In this document: positions 1 through 8,911 of the stretch, in pieces | How positions within the stretch are numbered: the stretch's first letter is position 1 | Layout of the letters: every line of letters begins with the position of its first letter | Origin: Arthrobacter sp. PM3 | GTDB lineage: Bacteria; Actinomycetota; Actinomycetes; Actinomycetales; Micrococcaceae | Direction: 5' to 3' | Assembly: GCF_003352915.1 (NCBI RefSeq) | Contig: NZ_CP022314.1 | Coordinates: 404,541 to 468,099 of the forward strand | DNA: 63,559 nucleotides | Notes under the pieces: generated by a model | Told to the model about the DNA's origin: nothing | Database searches by the model: none | Seen by the model: only the letters and a program-made list of their open reading frames with translations | Position numbers and translations under genes: made by a program

Positions 1-224
1 GAAAGGCCCTGCAACGCCTGCAGCACCAGCACCGACCCGATCACCGGCGCCGGAACCGAAGGCCGGCCCCTCCGCGACGGGAAGAGGTCCTCCATCATTG
101 AATCCGGAAACAACCGCCCCCGATGACTGGCCAGAAACGCGAAGACGCTGCCCGGAGCCAACAACTCCCCGGCCAGCGCCTCCACATCCAAATACCCGCG
201 TTGCGCGTCCTCGCGTCCCTGCAT
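1..224 (-). CDS. IS1182-like transposase, N-terminal fragment (cut by window edge)
   Basis: A reading frame opens with ATG at 224 and runs off the left edge without a stop, giving about 74 residues. The translation begins MQGREDAQRGYLDVEAL and continues with a segment containing FLASHRGRLFPDSM, then DLFPSRRGRPSVP and a helix ending VLVLQALQG. That pattern (a short leader, then DLF..RGRPS..P, then a hydrophobic helix) matches the N-terminal domain of IS1182/IS5-type DDE transposases (DUF772 region). The DDE catalytic core would lie outside the window, so intactness cannot be judged. An AAGAC/GTCTT inverted repeat sits just upstream of the start (225-236). The element lies beside a conserved housekeeping block and may mark an insertion boundary. 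Confidence 0.7.
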   Translation of the reverse strand, partial: MQGREDAQRGYLDVEALAGELLAPGSVFAFLASHRGRLFPDSMMEDLFPSRRGRPSVPAPVIGSVLVLQALQGL

Positions 225-303
225 AAGACCAGTCTTAACCACCAGGCCCACCAGTCCAGCGGACACGCCCGCCCCGCGACTAATTCAGCAGTCTCCTAGC
301 GGA

Positions 304-319
304 CCGGCCTCAGGGCCGG
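304..319 (-). terminator. Hairpin downstream of the CoA-NUDIX gene
   Basis: A perfect CCGGCC-TCAG-GGCCGG stem-loop lies 10 nt past the stop codon of the NUDIX gene. A longer GGACCGG/CCGGTCC pairing nests around it. There is no T-run, as is common for actinobacterial terminators. Confidence 0.5.
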
Positions 320-329
320 CGTACCGGTC

Positions 330-1010
330 CTACACATCGATTCCGAACAGCCGCGAGCGGTCCCACGGCACCGCCCAGCCCAGCTGATCAAACAGCTGGT
401 TCAGGATCATCCCGGTAAACCCCCACACCACCACGCCATTGACGGTGAACGCGGGGCTCTGGAAGGTCTGGCCGGCCCGGGTGACGGTGGCCATCACGCG
501 GTTGTCCGGGTCCAGCAGGTCCCGGACCGGGACGCGGAACACCTGGGCGGATTCGCCGTAGTCCACAACCCGCACCGGTGACTGGGCGGCCCACCAGGCC
601 AGGACCGGGGTGACGAGGAAGTTGCCCCGGGGCAAGGCCAGTTCGGGCATGACCCCGAGCACGTCCACACCCGTCGGGTTCAGGCCGGTCTCCTCTTCCG
701 CCTCGCGCAGGGCGGCGTCAATCACAGACTCGCCCGGGTCGATGCCGCCGCCGGGAAACGCCACCTGGCCCGGATGGTCATCCAGGGTCTGCGCCCGCTG
801 CAGGAGCAGCACGTCGAGGTCGGCCGGGGCCAGAAGCTTCCCCGACACCGCGGGAACGTTGTCCAGCGTCCCGAAAAGCATCAGCACGGCAGCTTTGCGG
901 ATCCGTTCGCCGGGCTCGACGGCGAGTTCCCGCCAGCGCGGGTCCGCCGCCGGGGCCGTGCCGGCCGCCACGGCGGCAACGAGGTCGATCAGGTCCTGCC
1001 GGGCGGTCAC
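330..1010 (-). CDS. NUDIX hydrolase, CoA pyrophosphatase type
   Basis: Predicted 226-residue NUDIX hydrolase of the CoA pyrophosphatase group, expected to split CoA or acyl-CoA into phosphopantetheine and 3',5'-ADP. The CoA-subfamily signature [17 protein letters not shown] lies at about residues 70-88. The NUDIX box follows with REAEEETGL at 102-110, carrying the metal-binding glutamates. The start is set at GTG 1010, which shares a GTGA overlap with the nth stop codon and is preceded by GAGGAAG; a longer upstream frame is only nth sequence. Translational coupling to nth is therefore likely. In mycobacteria the orthologue (nudL) also sits with nth and marP. Family assignment is firm; exact substrate is inferred. 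Confidence 0.88.
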   Translation of the reverse strand: MTARQDLIDLVAAVAAGTAPAADPRWRELAVEPGERIRKAAVLMLFGTLDNVPAVSGKLLAPADLDVLLLQRAQTLDDHPGQVAFPGGGIDPGESVIDAALREAEEETGLNPTGVDVLGVMPELALPRGNFLVTPVLAWWAAQSPVRVVDYGESAQVFRVPVRDLLDPDNRVMATVTRAGQTFQSPAFTVNGVVVWGFTGMILNQLFDQLGWAVPWDRSRLFGIDV

Positions 1011-1870
1011 CGCGGCTTCCTCTGCGATTCCATCCGGATTTCTGCGGCGCGGTGCGTCTCGGCCAGCAACTGGGCCAGGAGCGCCTCCTGCCCCGGCGCG
1101 AGTTCGTACTTCAGCAGCTTCCGGGCCTTCTCCGGGTCGGTCTCGCCGGCGCCGTACGAGGGGCACCAGTTGGCGACCGCGCAGGCCCCGCACGCCGGTT
1201 TGCGGGCATGGCAGACGCGCCGGCCGTGGAACACGACCCGGTGCGAGAGCATGGTCCAGTCCCTGGGTTCGAACAGCCCGGCGACGTCGGACTCGATCCG
1301 GACCGGATCATCGGACTCCGTCCAGCCGAAGCGCCGGGCCAGGCGGCCGAAATGGGTGTCGACGGTAATCCCGGGGATGCCGAAGGCATTGCCCAACACC
1401 ACGTTCGCGGTCTTCCGTCCGACGCCGGGCAGCGTCACCAGGTCCTCCAGCCGGCCCGGCACCTCGCCGTCGTATTCGTCCACGAGCCGGTTGCCGAGGG
1501 CCAGCAGGTTTCTGGCCTTGGCGCGATAGAAGCCGGTGGGCTTGATGATGGCCTCGAGCTCGGCCGGATCCGCCTCCGCCATCCGCCGTGCATCCGGGTA
1601 GCGGGCGAACAGCAGGGGCGTGATCTGGTTGACCAGCACATCCGTGGTCTGGGCGGACAGCACGGTGGCCACCACGAGCTCGAACGGGTTGCGGAAATCC
1701 AGCTCGGCGTGGGCATACGGATACTGTTCCGCGAGTTCCCGGTTGATCCGCCGGGCGCGGCGCTTGAGCGCCAGCAGGGATTCGGAGGGCCTCAGGGCAC
1801 CGGTCCGGGTCCTGCCGGACCTCCTGGTTCCGGTGCTTCCGGCTTCGATACTGGCGGGTTCCGTGGTCAC
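1007..1870 (-). CDS. nth: Endonuclease III
   Basis: Bifunctional DNA glycosylase/AP lyase of base excision repair, removing oxidised pyrimidines. The helix-hairpin-helix LPGVGRKTA is at residues 148-156, with the Schiff-base lysine K153. The catalytic aspartate D171 is in VDTHFGR. The [4Fe-4S] cluster loop C-x6-C-x2-C-x5-C is at C220, C227, C230 and C236. The protein has 287 residues, longer than the E. coli enzyme (211) because of a basic, Ser/Arg-rich N-terminal tail of about 30 residues and a C-terminal extension. It starts at GTG 1870 with no clear Shine-Dalgarno, 9 nt after the upstream membrane-protein gene, and overlaps the CoA-NUDIX gene by 4 nt. The three genes probably form one operon. 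Confidence 0.95.
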   Translation of the reverse strand: MTTEPASIEAGSTGTRRSGRTRTGALRPSESLLALKRRARRINRELAEQYPYAHAELDFRNPFELVVATVLSAQTTDVLVNQITPLLFARYPDARRMAEADPAELEAIIKPTGFYRAKARNLLALGNRLVDEYDGEVPGRLEDLVTLPGVGRKTANVVLGNAFGIPGITVDTHFGRLARRFGWTESDDPVRIESDVAGLFEPRDWTMLSHRVVFHGRRVCHARKPACGACAVANWCPSYGAGETDPEKARKLLKYELAPGQEALLAQLLAETHRAAEIRMESQRKPR

Positions 1871-1879
1871 GTCCGCGGA

Positions 1880-3205
1880 CTAACCGCGTTCGATGTTGCT
1901 GAGGTCCCGCAGGACACCGAGGCGCCCGTCCGTGTGCTGGACCAGGAACTCGTTACCGCGGTCCTCCAGGGCCAGGACCCACCCGCCGGGCTCAATGACG
2001 AACGCCGGCGCCCCGGTGCGCTCGTCGACGGCGGTACGGGGCTGCGCGACGGCGAACCAGAACGCCTCGTGGACCGGGTGACCCTGGTCTTCCGCGGGCC
2101 GGCTGGCGGGATCGACGGTGGCGCCGATGGGCTCCTGCGGCCGGACTTCCTCCTGCCGCTTGACCTGCGGGTGGACGGCAGTGGGGGCGCTGCCGCCGGA
2201 GGATGCAGGAAGGTCGGCTGCCTGGGTCTGCTCCGCCGCGGCCGGCGTGGCTTGGCCGGACGCAGCGCCGGCGGCCTGGGTCGGTCCCGCGGCGGACGCG
2301 GCCGCCGCGTCGGCGGACGGTTCGAACCGGGCGGCGGGCGCCGACTCGGCGGACGGTGCGGGGTTGCCCGCGCCCGCTGCCGGGACGGTGTCGGAGAGCT
2401 GGGTCGCCGGCGCGCTCGAAGCGGCAACCGCAGCCGCCGGGGCGGCAGCGACCGGCGCACCCGCCGTCGGTACGGCCGGTGACGCTGCGCCCGTCTGCCC
2501 GCCGGCGGCCGGGCGCTTGCCCCAGCCTGCGCCCGGTTCGGACGCAGCCGCCCCAACTGCGCCGGCAGCCGCAGCGTCCTTGGCCGGTTTGGGTTCTTTG
2601 GGCTTTTTGGGCGCGCGGGGTTTCTGCACCGGCGGGGCCGCTTCCCGGGCCACCACGTGGGCGGGCGTTTCCTCCCGGCCCAGGAAGTCTCCGGCAAAAA
2701 TCGGGATCCAGCGGGCCAGCACCGTGGCCGAGAACAGTCCCGCGGCGCCGATGACGGCGATGAGCATGCTCGGAACGAACGCCTCGGCGGCGGCGAGGAA
2801 GTAGAACGCCAGCGCGAACGACGCCACGACGGAGGCGAACTGGTCAATCGAGAGGGACCCGATCCTGATCCGTGTCCCGGGGCTGAGCCGACGGGCCACG
2901 AACAAGGCGGTGACAATGAGCGGCAGGGCAACGCCCAGGCCCAGAAAGAACAGGCTGCCCAGGTTCCACAGGTTGTAGGAGAACGCGAACATGGGAATCA
3001 GCGAGGCAATGAAGAGCAGCAGCGTGGAACCGAAGACGGTCAGGTCCCGGATCGTGAAGGGACCCAGGACAGCCTCGTTCTTCTTCGCGGACTTCTTGTC
3101 AACCGTGAAGCGCGGCGCGTCGCCGAAGCCGGCGGGTCCGGGTTTCGCCGTTCCGTCCTGGCCCGGGGCCGGTGCCCGGAGCTGCCCGTTGTCTTGCTGG
3201 TTCAT
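1880..3205 (-). CDS. Membrane protein with long Ala/Pro-rich linker, unknown function
   Basis: Unrecognised 441-residue protein. The start ATG 3205 has AAGGAG 7 nt upstream. After a polar N-terminus of about 45 residues there are roughly four hydrophobic segments between residues 50 and 180, for example VFGSTLLLFIASLIPMFAF and FASVVASFALAFYFLAAAEA. A low-complexity Ala/Pro/Gly linker of about 190 residues follows, then a compact C-terminal domain from about residue 370 (EAFWFAVAQPR, FVIEPGGWVLALEDRG, GRLGVLRDLSNIERG). The C-terminal part looks like a small folded cytoplasmic module. The gene lies 9 nt upstream of nth in the same direction. I cannot name a family; a membrane anchor with an extended tether is all that can be read. 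Confidence 0.8.
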   Translation of the reverse strand: MNQQDNGQLRAPAPGQDGTAKPGPAGFGDAPRFTVDKKSAKKNEAVLGPFTIRDLTVFGSTLLLFIASLIPMFAFSYNLWNLGSLFFLGLGVALPLIVTALFVARRLSPGTRIRIGSLSIDQFASVVASFALAFYFLAAAEAFVPSMLIAVIGAAGLFSATVLARWIPIFAGDFLGREETPAHVVAREAAPPVQKPRAPKKPKEPKPAKDAAAAGAVGAAASEPGAGWGKRPAAGGQTGAASPAVPTAGAPVAAAPAAAVAASSAPATQLSDTVPAAGAGNPAPSAESAPAARFEPSADAAAASAAGPTQAAGAASGQATPAAAEQTQAADLPASSGGSAPTAVHPQVKRQEEVRPQEPIGATVDPASRPAEDQGHPVHEAFWFAVAQPRTAVDERTGAPAFVIEPGGWVLALEDRGNEFLVQHTDGRLGVLRDLSNIERG

Positions 3206-3625
3206 TCCGTATCTCCTTAGCATGGCGGCGCTCCGGACGGCACCTTCCAGGGCGTCGTCCACAGTGCCGTCTAACGGCAGGCAGAGACAGGACCGCCAGC
3301 GGGTCCTGCCGCCTCCCATCGGATGTCACAACTTCATCTCAGCCTAGCCAAGTGGATGGCCGATCACTAGCTGACAAGCCGAGAGCGGACGCGGCAGATC
3401 GGCCCGAAAATAGGCGTCCCGGTGCCACTCGGCGCTTAACAAACACCGCTCACGGCGCCCTTTGTGACGGGGCGCACGTTTCGTCGGACCCAAGTACTAG
3501 TGTTTATTTCGGAACAGCGCTTGCGGCACCGCCGTGAACTGCCGCCGCCCGACGTCGCGCACGCGGCCCTGCGCGGAGGCTCCACGAACGTCCGCAGCCC
3601 GGATCGATGAATGATGAGGTTCACC
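3206..3625. promoter_or_regulatory. Divergent intergenic region before acs, with a weak Crp-like site
   Basis: These 420 nt separate the leftward nth operon from acs. No coding frame with a plausible start is seen. At 3463-3478 the sequence TGTGA-CGGGGC-GCACG matches one full half and three of five positions of the other half of the TGTGA-N6-TCACA Crp/GlxR consensus. acs is a known GlxR target in Corynebacterium, which makes the site worth noting, but the match alone is weak. Confidence 0.35.
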
Positions 3626-5632
3626 ATGTCGCAGCAGACACCCGGCTCCACGGCCACGCAGGCGCCGCAGGGCGATGCCTTCGAAAACCTGTCCCAGGAG
3701 AACCGCCGATTCGCGCCGTCGGCCGAGTTCGCGGCGAACGCCGTCGTCACCGCCGCTGACTACGCCGAGGCCGACGCCGACCGTCCCGCCTTCTGGGCGA
3801 AGCAGGCCCGCGAACTGCTGACCTGGTCCAAGGACTTCACGCAGGCGCTCGACTGGTCCAACCCGCCGTTCGCGAAGTGGTTTGTCGGCGGGGAGGTCAA
3901 TGCCGCGTACAACGCCCTGGACCGCCACGTCGAGGACGGGAACGGGGACCGGGTAGCGATCTACTTCGAGGGCGAGCCCGGCGACACCCGCACCTACACG
4001 TACGCGCAGCTGACCGAGGAAGTGAAGAGGGCCGCGAACGCCTTCGAGTCGCTGGGCGTGGCCAAGGGCGACCGTGTGGCGGTCTACCTGCCCATGATCC
4101 CGGAGGCCGTCATCACCTTGCTGGCCTGCGCCCGGATCGGCGCAATCCACTCGGTGGTCTTCGGCGGCTTCTCCGCCGAGGCCCTGCGGTCCCGGATCGA
4201 CGACGCCGAGGCCAAGCTCGTCGTCACCGCCGACGGCACCTACCGCCGAGGCAAGCCCAGCGCCCTGAAGCCCGCCGTGGACGATGCCCTCGCCCACGAC
4301 GGGCACACGGTGCAGAACGTCGTGGTGGTCAGGCGCAACGGCCAGGACGTGGACTGGCACGAGGGCCGGGACCACTGGTGGGCCGACACCGTCGGCGCCG
4401 CGTCCGCCGAGCACACCGCCGTCGGACACGACTCCGAACACCCGCTCTTCATCCTCTACACCTCCGGCACCACCGGAAAGCCCAAGGGCATCCTGCACAC
4501 GACCGGCGGCTACCTCACCCAGGGCGCTTACACGCACAAGGCCGTCTTCGACCTCCACCCGGAGACCGACGTCTACTGGTGCACCGCCGACGTCGGCTGG
4601 ATCACCGGGCACTCCTACGTCGCCTACGCCCCGCTCATCAACGGCGCCACCCAGGTCATATACGAGGGCACCCCGGACTCCCCGCACCAGGGCCGCTGGT
4701 GGGAGATCGTGGAGAAGTACAAGGTCTCGATTCTCTACACCGCCCCCACCGCGATCCGCACGTTTATGAAATGGGGCAAGGAGATCCCGGCCAAATCCGA
4801 CCTCTCTTCGATCCGGGTCCTCGGCTCGGTGGGCGAACCCATCAACCCCGAGGCCTGGATGTGGTACCGCGAGGTCATCGGCGCCGACAGCGGCCGCAAG
4901 CAGGTCCCGGCACCGATCGTGGACACTTGGTGGCAGACCGAGACCGGGGCACAGATGATCGCCCCGCTGCCCGGCGTCACCGCCACGAAGCCCGGCTCCG
5001 CGCAGGTCCCGCTGCCCGGCATCGCCGTGGACGTCGTGGACGAACTCGGCGAATCGGTGCCCAACGGCACCGGCGGCTACCTCGTCATCCGCGAACCCTG
5101 GCCGGCCATGCTGCGCGGCATCTGGGGCGACCCGGAACGGTTCAAGGAAACCTATTGGTCCCGCTTCGAGACGATGTACTTCGCCGGCGACGGCGCGAAG
5201 AAGGATGAGGACGGCGACGTCTGGCTGCTGGGCCGGGTCGATGACGTCATGAACGTCTCCGGCCACCGCCTCTCCACCGCGGAGATCGAATCCGCCCTCG
5301 TCTCCCACCCGGCGGTCGCCGAGGCCGCCGTCGTGGGCGCCGCGGACGAAACCACCGGCCAGGCCGTCGTGGCGTTCGTGATCCTGCGCGGCGACGCCGT
5401 GGACTCCGGGGACGCGATCGTCCAGGAACTCCGCAACCACGTGGGCAAGGAAATCGGCCCGATCGCCAAGCCCAAGACCATCCTCGTGGTGCCGGAACTG
5501 CCCAAGACCCGCTCGGGCAAGATCATGCGCCGGCTCCTCAAGGACGTCGCGGAAGGCCGCGACCCGGGCGACGCCACCACCCTGGCCGACAACACCGTCA
5601 TGGCCCAGATCGCCCACTCCCTGAAGAAGTAA
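3626..5632 (+). CDS. acs: Acetyl-CoA synthetase (AMP-forming)
   Basis: Converts acetate, ATP and CoA to acetyl-CoA for growth on acetate. The 668-residue product has the family's usual length. The adenylate-forming P-loop [11 protein letters not shown] is near residue 277, the ACS motif [13 protein letters not shown] follows at about 435, and the C-terminal [11 protein letters not shown] carries K632, the lysine acetylated by Pat-type enzymes in other bacteria. Start ATG 3626 (MSQQTPGS) is chosen because TGAGG lies 8 nt upstream; an earlier in-frame ATG at 3611 lacks such a site. A hairpin terminator lies at 5671-5710. In mycobacteria acs is also close to marP, nth and crp. Post-translational control by lysine acetylation is likely from the conserved motif. 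Confidence 0.96.
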   Translation: MSQQTPGSTATQAPQGDAFENLSQENRRFAPSAEFAANAVVTAADYAEADADRPAFWAKQARELLTWSKDFTQALDWSNPPFAKWFVGGEVNAAYNALDRHVEDGNGDRVAIYFEGEPGDTRTYTYAQLTEEVKRAANAFESLGVAKGDRVAVYLPMIPEAVITLLACARIGAIHSVVFGGFSAEALRSRIDDAEAKLVVTADGTYRRGKPSALKPAVDDALAHDGHTVQNVVVVRRNGQDVDWHEGRDHWWADTVGAASAEHTAVGHDSEHPLFILYTSGTTGKPKGILHTTGGYLTQGAYTHKAVFDLHPETDVYWCTADVGWITGHSYVAYAPLINGATQVIYEGTPDSPHQGRWWEIVEKYKVSILYTAPTAIRTFMKWGKEIPAKSDLSSIRVLGSVGEPINPEAWMWYREVIGADSGRKQVPAPIVDTWWQTETGAQMIAPLPGVTATKPGSAQVPLPGIAVDVVDELGESVPNGTGGYLVIREPWPAMLRGIWGDPERFKETYWSRFETMYFAGDGAKKDEDGDVWLLGRVDDVMNVSGHRLSTAEIESALVSHPAVAEAAVVGAADETTGQAVVAFVILRGDAVDSGDAIVQELRNHVGKEIGPIAKPKTILVVPELPKTRSGKIMRRLLKDVAEGRDPGDATTLADNTVMAQIAHSLKK

Positions 5633-5670
5633 GCGGCAGCACCGCAGCCTCCCGGACCCGGTGCACGGGC

Positions 5671-5710
5671 GACGGCGGCGGCGCCCACCTTGGTGGGCGG
5701 CGCCGCCGTC
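5671..5710 (+). terminator. Hairpin terminator of acs
   Basis: Two 19-nt arms (5671-5689 and 5692-5710) pair with one internal mismatch around a TT loop, about 40 nt after the acs stop. Very GC-rich, without a T-run. Confidence 0.6.
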
Positions 5711-5788
5711 GCCGTGTCCGTCTGCCATCCGCGCGCCCCGGGATGCAGGAACCCGAGTCACGAACGGTCCCGGCATGCCGCGGCGCGA

Positions 5789-5794
5789 TAGATT
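5789..5794 (+). promoter_or_regulatory. -10 box TAGATT for leaderless aroQ
   Basis: TAGATT lies exactly 6 nt before the aroQ ATG (5801), and no Shine-Dalgarno is present. This places transcription start at or next to the A of the ATG. Confidence 0.55.
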
Positions 5795-5800
5795 GGCAGC

Positions 5801-6277
5801 ATGACTGAAGCCACCCCCGCCAGCGCTGCCGGCCGCGGCACCATCCTGGTCCTCAACGGACCCAACCTGAACCTGCTCGGAACCCGCGAGCCCGAGAAGT
5901 ACGGCACCGCCACCCTCGCCGACGTCGAGCAGCTCGCCAAGGACGCCGGCGCCGCGCACGGCCTGGACGTCGAGTGCTTCCAGTCCAACCATGAAGGTGC
6001 CCTCGTCGACGCCATCCACGCCGCACGCGGAAAAGCCGTGGGGATCGTGCTCAACGCCGGCGCCTACACGCACACCTCCGTCGCCATCCGCGATGCGGTC
6101 TCCGCCGTGGCGCTGCCCACCGTGGAGGTGCACATCACCAACGTTCACGCCCGCGAGCCGTTCCGGCACCACTCCTACCTCTCGGACATCAGCAAGGCCG
6201 TGATCGCCGGTGCCGGGATCCTGGGCTACCGTTTCGCGGTGGAGTACCTCGCCGGGCTGCACACGGACAAGGACTGA
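5801..6277 (+). CDS. aroQ: 3-dehydroquinate dehydratase, type II
   Basis: Third step of the shikimate pathway: dehydration of 3-dehydroquinate to 3-dehydroshikimate by the dodecameric type II enzyme. Family landmarks are [18 protein letters not shown] near the N-terminus (catalytic tyrosine, with the preceding arginine), [12 protein letters not shown] in the middle, NAGAYTHTS with substrate-binding Asn and His, and [17 protein letters not shown], which carries the catalytic His. Length 158 residues, normal for the family. The start has no ribosome site but a TAGATT box 6 nt upstream, so the message is probably leaderless. The next gene follows after only 2 nt. Confidence 0.95.
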   Translation: MTEATPASAAGRGTILVLNGPNLNLLGTREPEKYGTATLADVEQLAKDAGAAHGLDVECFQSNHEGALVDAIHAARGKAVGIVLNAGAYTHTSVAIRDAVSAVALPTVEVHITNVHAREPFRHHSYLSDISKAVIAGAGILGYRFAVEYLAGLHTDKD

Positions 6278-6279
6278 GC

Positions 6280-7392
6280 ATGTCCCCCGGGGGCGCCGCA
6301 GCAGCGGGCGGGCCGGGCACGCCGGAGGAGTCCGGGCCGCCCGGGGCGCCGGACCCGGCAAAGTGCGACCCCGCACAGTGGGACACAGCCCAGTGGTACC
6401 GGCATTTCGGCACGGAAGACGCGCCGGCCTCCTCGCCCTGCTACGCCGAATGGTCCGTGGGGATTGCCGGGGACGCCGAGCTGATCCGGCGCATCGACCG
6501 GTGGCCGCACAACAAGCGCCAGCCGCTGCTGATTCTCGCCGCGGCCCGGTTCCTCGGCGCGCAGATCAGCCCCTACCAGGACTTCCGGGAGTTCCTGCTC
6601 ACCCGCTGGGACGAGGTCTCCGGCGTCGTGCTCTCGCGCGCCACCCAGACCAACGAGGCCGGACGCTGCGCCGCCCTGCTGCCCTCCCTCGCCCGGATCG
6701 CGGCCGCCGAAGGCAGGCCGCTGGCGCTGATCGAAGTGGGCGCCTCGGCCGGGCTTGGGCTGTTCCCGGACCGCTACGGGTACGAATATGTCGACGCGCA
6801 GAGCGCACGGACGACGCGGCTGGTCCCGGCCGGTGCCGTGCCCGGCACGTTCCCGGTCCTGCGCTGCGTCACGGCGGGCCTGGTCCCGCTGCCGGCGGAA
6901 CTTCCCCGCGTGGCGTGGCGCGCCGGGATCGACCTGAACCCGTTGGATGTCGCCGACCCGGACGACGTCGCCTGGCTGGAGGCCCTCGTCTGGCCGGAGC
7001 AGGAGTTCCGCCGCGAGCGGCTGCGCCAGGCGATCGCGATCGCCCGGGAGCGGCCGCCGCTGCTGGTGGCCGGCGACCTCAACGAACAGCTCGTGGAACT
7101 CGCCGGCCGGGCCCCGGCCGATGCCGCCCTCGTGGTCTTCCACAGCGCCGTCATGGCCTACCTGGACGCCGCCGGCCGGTCCCGGTTCCGCCGCACCATG
7201 GCCGACCTCGCCACGGAGCGGGGCTGCCACTGGCTCTCGAACGAGGGCCACACGGTGATTGCCCAGGCGGACGGGTCCACGGTGGTCCCGGAGATGGATG
7301 ATGCCCGGCTCCGCGGCCGGTTCCTGGTGCTGCAGGACGGTCAGCCGACAGCCATCGCCGGCCCGCACGGGCAGAGCCTGGAGTGGCTCTGA
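6280..7392 (+). CDS. DUF2332 family protein
   Basis: 370-residue protein of the DUF2332 family, whose biochemical role is not known. Characteristic segments are WYRHFGTEDAPASSPCYAEW near the start (after an Ala/Gly/Pro-rich leader of about 30 residues), LIEVGASAGLGLFPDRYGY and the middle PRVAWRAGIDLNPLDV, and VVFHSAVMAYLD towards the end. The EVGASAGL stretch resembles a Rossmann-type glycine motif, but I do not assign a methyltransferase function. Start ATG 6280 is 2 nt after the aroQ stop, with AAGGA inside the aroQ end, so it is co-transcribed and probably translationally coupled with aroQ. No signal peptide is seen; a soluble cytoplasmic protein is likely. Confidence 0.8.
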   Translation: MSPGGAAAAGGPGTPEESGPPGAPDPAKCDPAQWDTAQWYRHFGTEDAPASSPCYAEWSVGIAGDAELIRRIDRWPHNKRQPLLILAAARFLGAQISPYQDFREFLLTRWDEVSGVVLSRATQTNEAGRCAALLPSLARIAAAEGRPLALIEVGASAGLGLFPDRYGYEYVDAQSARTTRLVPAGAVPGTFPVLRCVTAGLVPLPAELPRVAWRAGIDLNPLDVADPDDVAWLEALVWPEQEFRRERLRQAIAIARERPPLLVAGDLNEQLVELAGRAPADAALVVFHSAVMAYLDAAGRSRFRRTMADLATERGCHWLSNEGHTVIAQADGSTVVPEMDDARLRGRFLVLQDGQPTAIAGPHGQSLEWL

Positions 7393-7430
7393 CGCGGCGC
7401 GGCACGCACGCACAGCCGGCCGGGACCTGA

Positions 7431-7452
7431 GCGGCGCCCGGCCGGGCGCCGC
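7431..7452. terminator. Bidirectional hairpin between DUF2332 gene and marP
   Basis: A 22-nt perfect palindrome with GGCGCCC/GGGCGCC core lies between two convergent genes, 40-50 nt from each stop. Likely shared terminator. Confidence 0.55.
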
Positions 7453-7504
7453 CGTCGTGTGCCGGAAGTTTCGTTCGGGCTGCGTCGCGTCTGGATCGCG
7501 GCCG

Positions 7505-8689
7505 CTATTTCTTGACACACTGCCCGGAGGAGACGGCACTGTCCAGACCCGGCGCCTGCGAGGCGACGGGGCCCAGATCCGCCATGGTGATGGCGAAGCC
7601 GAGCGAGGACTCGGTGGTGGCCTTGGCAAAGATGACGCCCGCCACCTGCCCGTCCGTGGTCAGGAGCGGGCCGCCGGAGTTGCCCGGCTGCACGTCACCG
7701 GCGAGCCGGTAGACGTCCTCGGGTGCCGCGTTGTTGCCGTAAATATCGGGCACCAGCACGGTGGCGATGTCCTGCACCGTGGCCGGTTTGGACTGGAAGG
7801 GACCGCCGTGCGGGTAGCCTGCGAAGGCCGCGGCGCTGCCCGGCGGCAGGTCGGAGGCCAGCGCCAGAGGCGCCGAGCGCAGTCCGTCGACCGCGACGAC
7901 GGCGAGGTCGTGCTGGGTGTCGAAGTACACGACGCGCCCGGGGAGGGCCCCGCCGCCGGGGGCCTCGACCACCGGCTGGTCGACGCCGGCGACCACGTGG
8001 GCGTTGGTCACCACCCGCCCGGGGGCCACCACAAAGCCGGTTCCGGTCTGGTTCTGGCCGCACTGGTAGGCGGTCCCGGCGATTTTCAGGACCGATGCGG
8101 CGGCCCGGTTCAGCGCGGGGGTGTCCGTGTCCGTGTCCGGGACGGCAACGGGCTGGCCCTGGCCGAACCCGTCGAGCAGGGTGGGGATGCCCTCGCCGAT
8201 CACGGCGGACCGCAATTGGGCCATGGAGGCCTTCACGGGTGTAGGCGTGACGCCGTCGATGAACCGGATGACCTTGGATTCGGCAAGCTGCTGGGACACG
8301 AGGGGCACGCCCAGTGCCCCGATGCTGAACGCCAGCATCGACATCACCAAGGCGGAGACCGCCACGTTCACGCCGCCGCCAACAAGCCGGTCCGCAGCCC
8401 GAAGGGGACGGAACGGCATCACGCTGCGGACCCGCCGGCCGATCATAGTGCCCACTGCGTTCCCTACGACCATCAGCAGCACTGCGGTGGCGATGATCGC
8501 CGTCAGGCGCCAGCCGCTGTCCTCAACGAGGCCGCTGACGACCGGAACGGACACGAAGGCCGCGACCGCGCCCGCCGCGAATCCGGCGATGCCGCCGAGC
8601 GTCACCAGGAAGCCGTTGCGGAGGCCGTGGATCAGGTAGGACAAGAGCGCCACAACCAGCAGCAGGTCCAAAATGGTCAAGCCAAACAC
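7505..8689 (-). CDS. MarP-type membrane serine protease (CvpA-trypsin fusion)
   Basis: Membrane-anchored periplasmic serine protease of the MarP family, required in mycobacteria for acid tolerance and cell-wall hydrolase processing. The N-terminal CvpA-like region has about four membrane segments within residues 1-125. The trypsin-like domain follows with triad H231 (TNAHVVAG), D261 (DLAVVAV) and S338 (GNSGGPL). C210 and C391 are placed as the two cysteines that form the regulatory disulfide in MarP structures, which is a family inference. Length 394 matches MarP (397). GTG 8689 is the start, with GAGGAG 5 nt upstream. It is divergent from crp. In M. tuberculosis it lies beside nudL and nth; here it has stayed with crp while those genes are separated by acs-aroQ-DUF2332. 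Confidence 0.9.
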   Translation of the reverse strand: MFGLTILDLLLVVALLSYLIHGLRNGFLVTLGGIAGFAAGAVAAFVSVPVVSGLVEDSGWRLTAIIATAVLLMVVGNAVGTMIGRRVRSVMPFRPLRAADRLVGGGVNVAVSALVMSMLAFSIGALGVPLVSQQLAESKVIRFIDGVTPTPVKASMAQLRSAVIGEGIPTLLDGFGQGQPVAVPDTDTDTPALNRAAASVLKIAGTAYQCGQNQTGTGFVVAPGRVVTNAHVVAGVDQPVVEAPGGGALPGRVVYFDTQHDLAVVAVDGLRSAPLALASDLPPGSAAAFAGYPHGGPFQSKPATVQDIATVLVPDIYGNNAAPEDVYRLAGDVQPGNSGGPLLTTDGQVAGVIFAKATTESSLGFAITMADLGPVASQAPGLDSAVSSGQCVKK

Positions 8690-8830
8690 CGGGGCTCCTC
8701 ACAGACAGTTCAGCCACGATTCTAGCGGTGTAAGCTGAACGTTTGCCGACCGGCCGCCCGCTCGCGGGACTCACCGGGATCGGCGGGGACTTCCCGGGCC
8801 GTGCGCTTTCGAGCCAGTCGGGCGTTTCGG

Positions 8831-8846
8831 TGCCAAGTACGTCACA
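8831..8846 (+). promoter_or_regulatory. Possible Crp/GlxR autoregulatory site
   Basis: TGCCA-AGTACG-TCACA, 66 nt before the crp start codon, matches 8 of 10 positions of TGTGA-N6-TCACA. Autoregulation is known for GlxR, so location supports it; sequence alone is moderate. Confidence 0.35.
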
Positions 8847-8911
8847 GAAGCGCAAAAATTCTGAAAGAATGGCTGAAGCGCCCCAGCCGACACAGCTAGT
8901 CAGGAGATTTC

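Noticed and set aside
3497..6376. A 959-codon open frame antisense to acs and aroQ
   Set aside because: It mirrors GC-rich codon positions of two well-recognised genes, and its translation is low-complexity and matches nothing.
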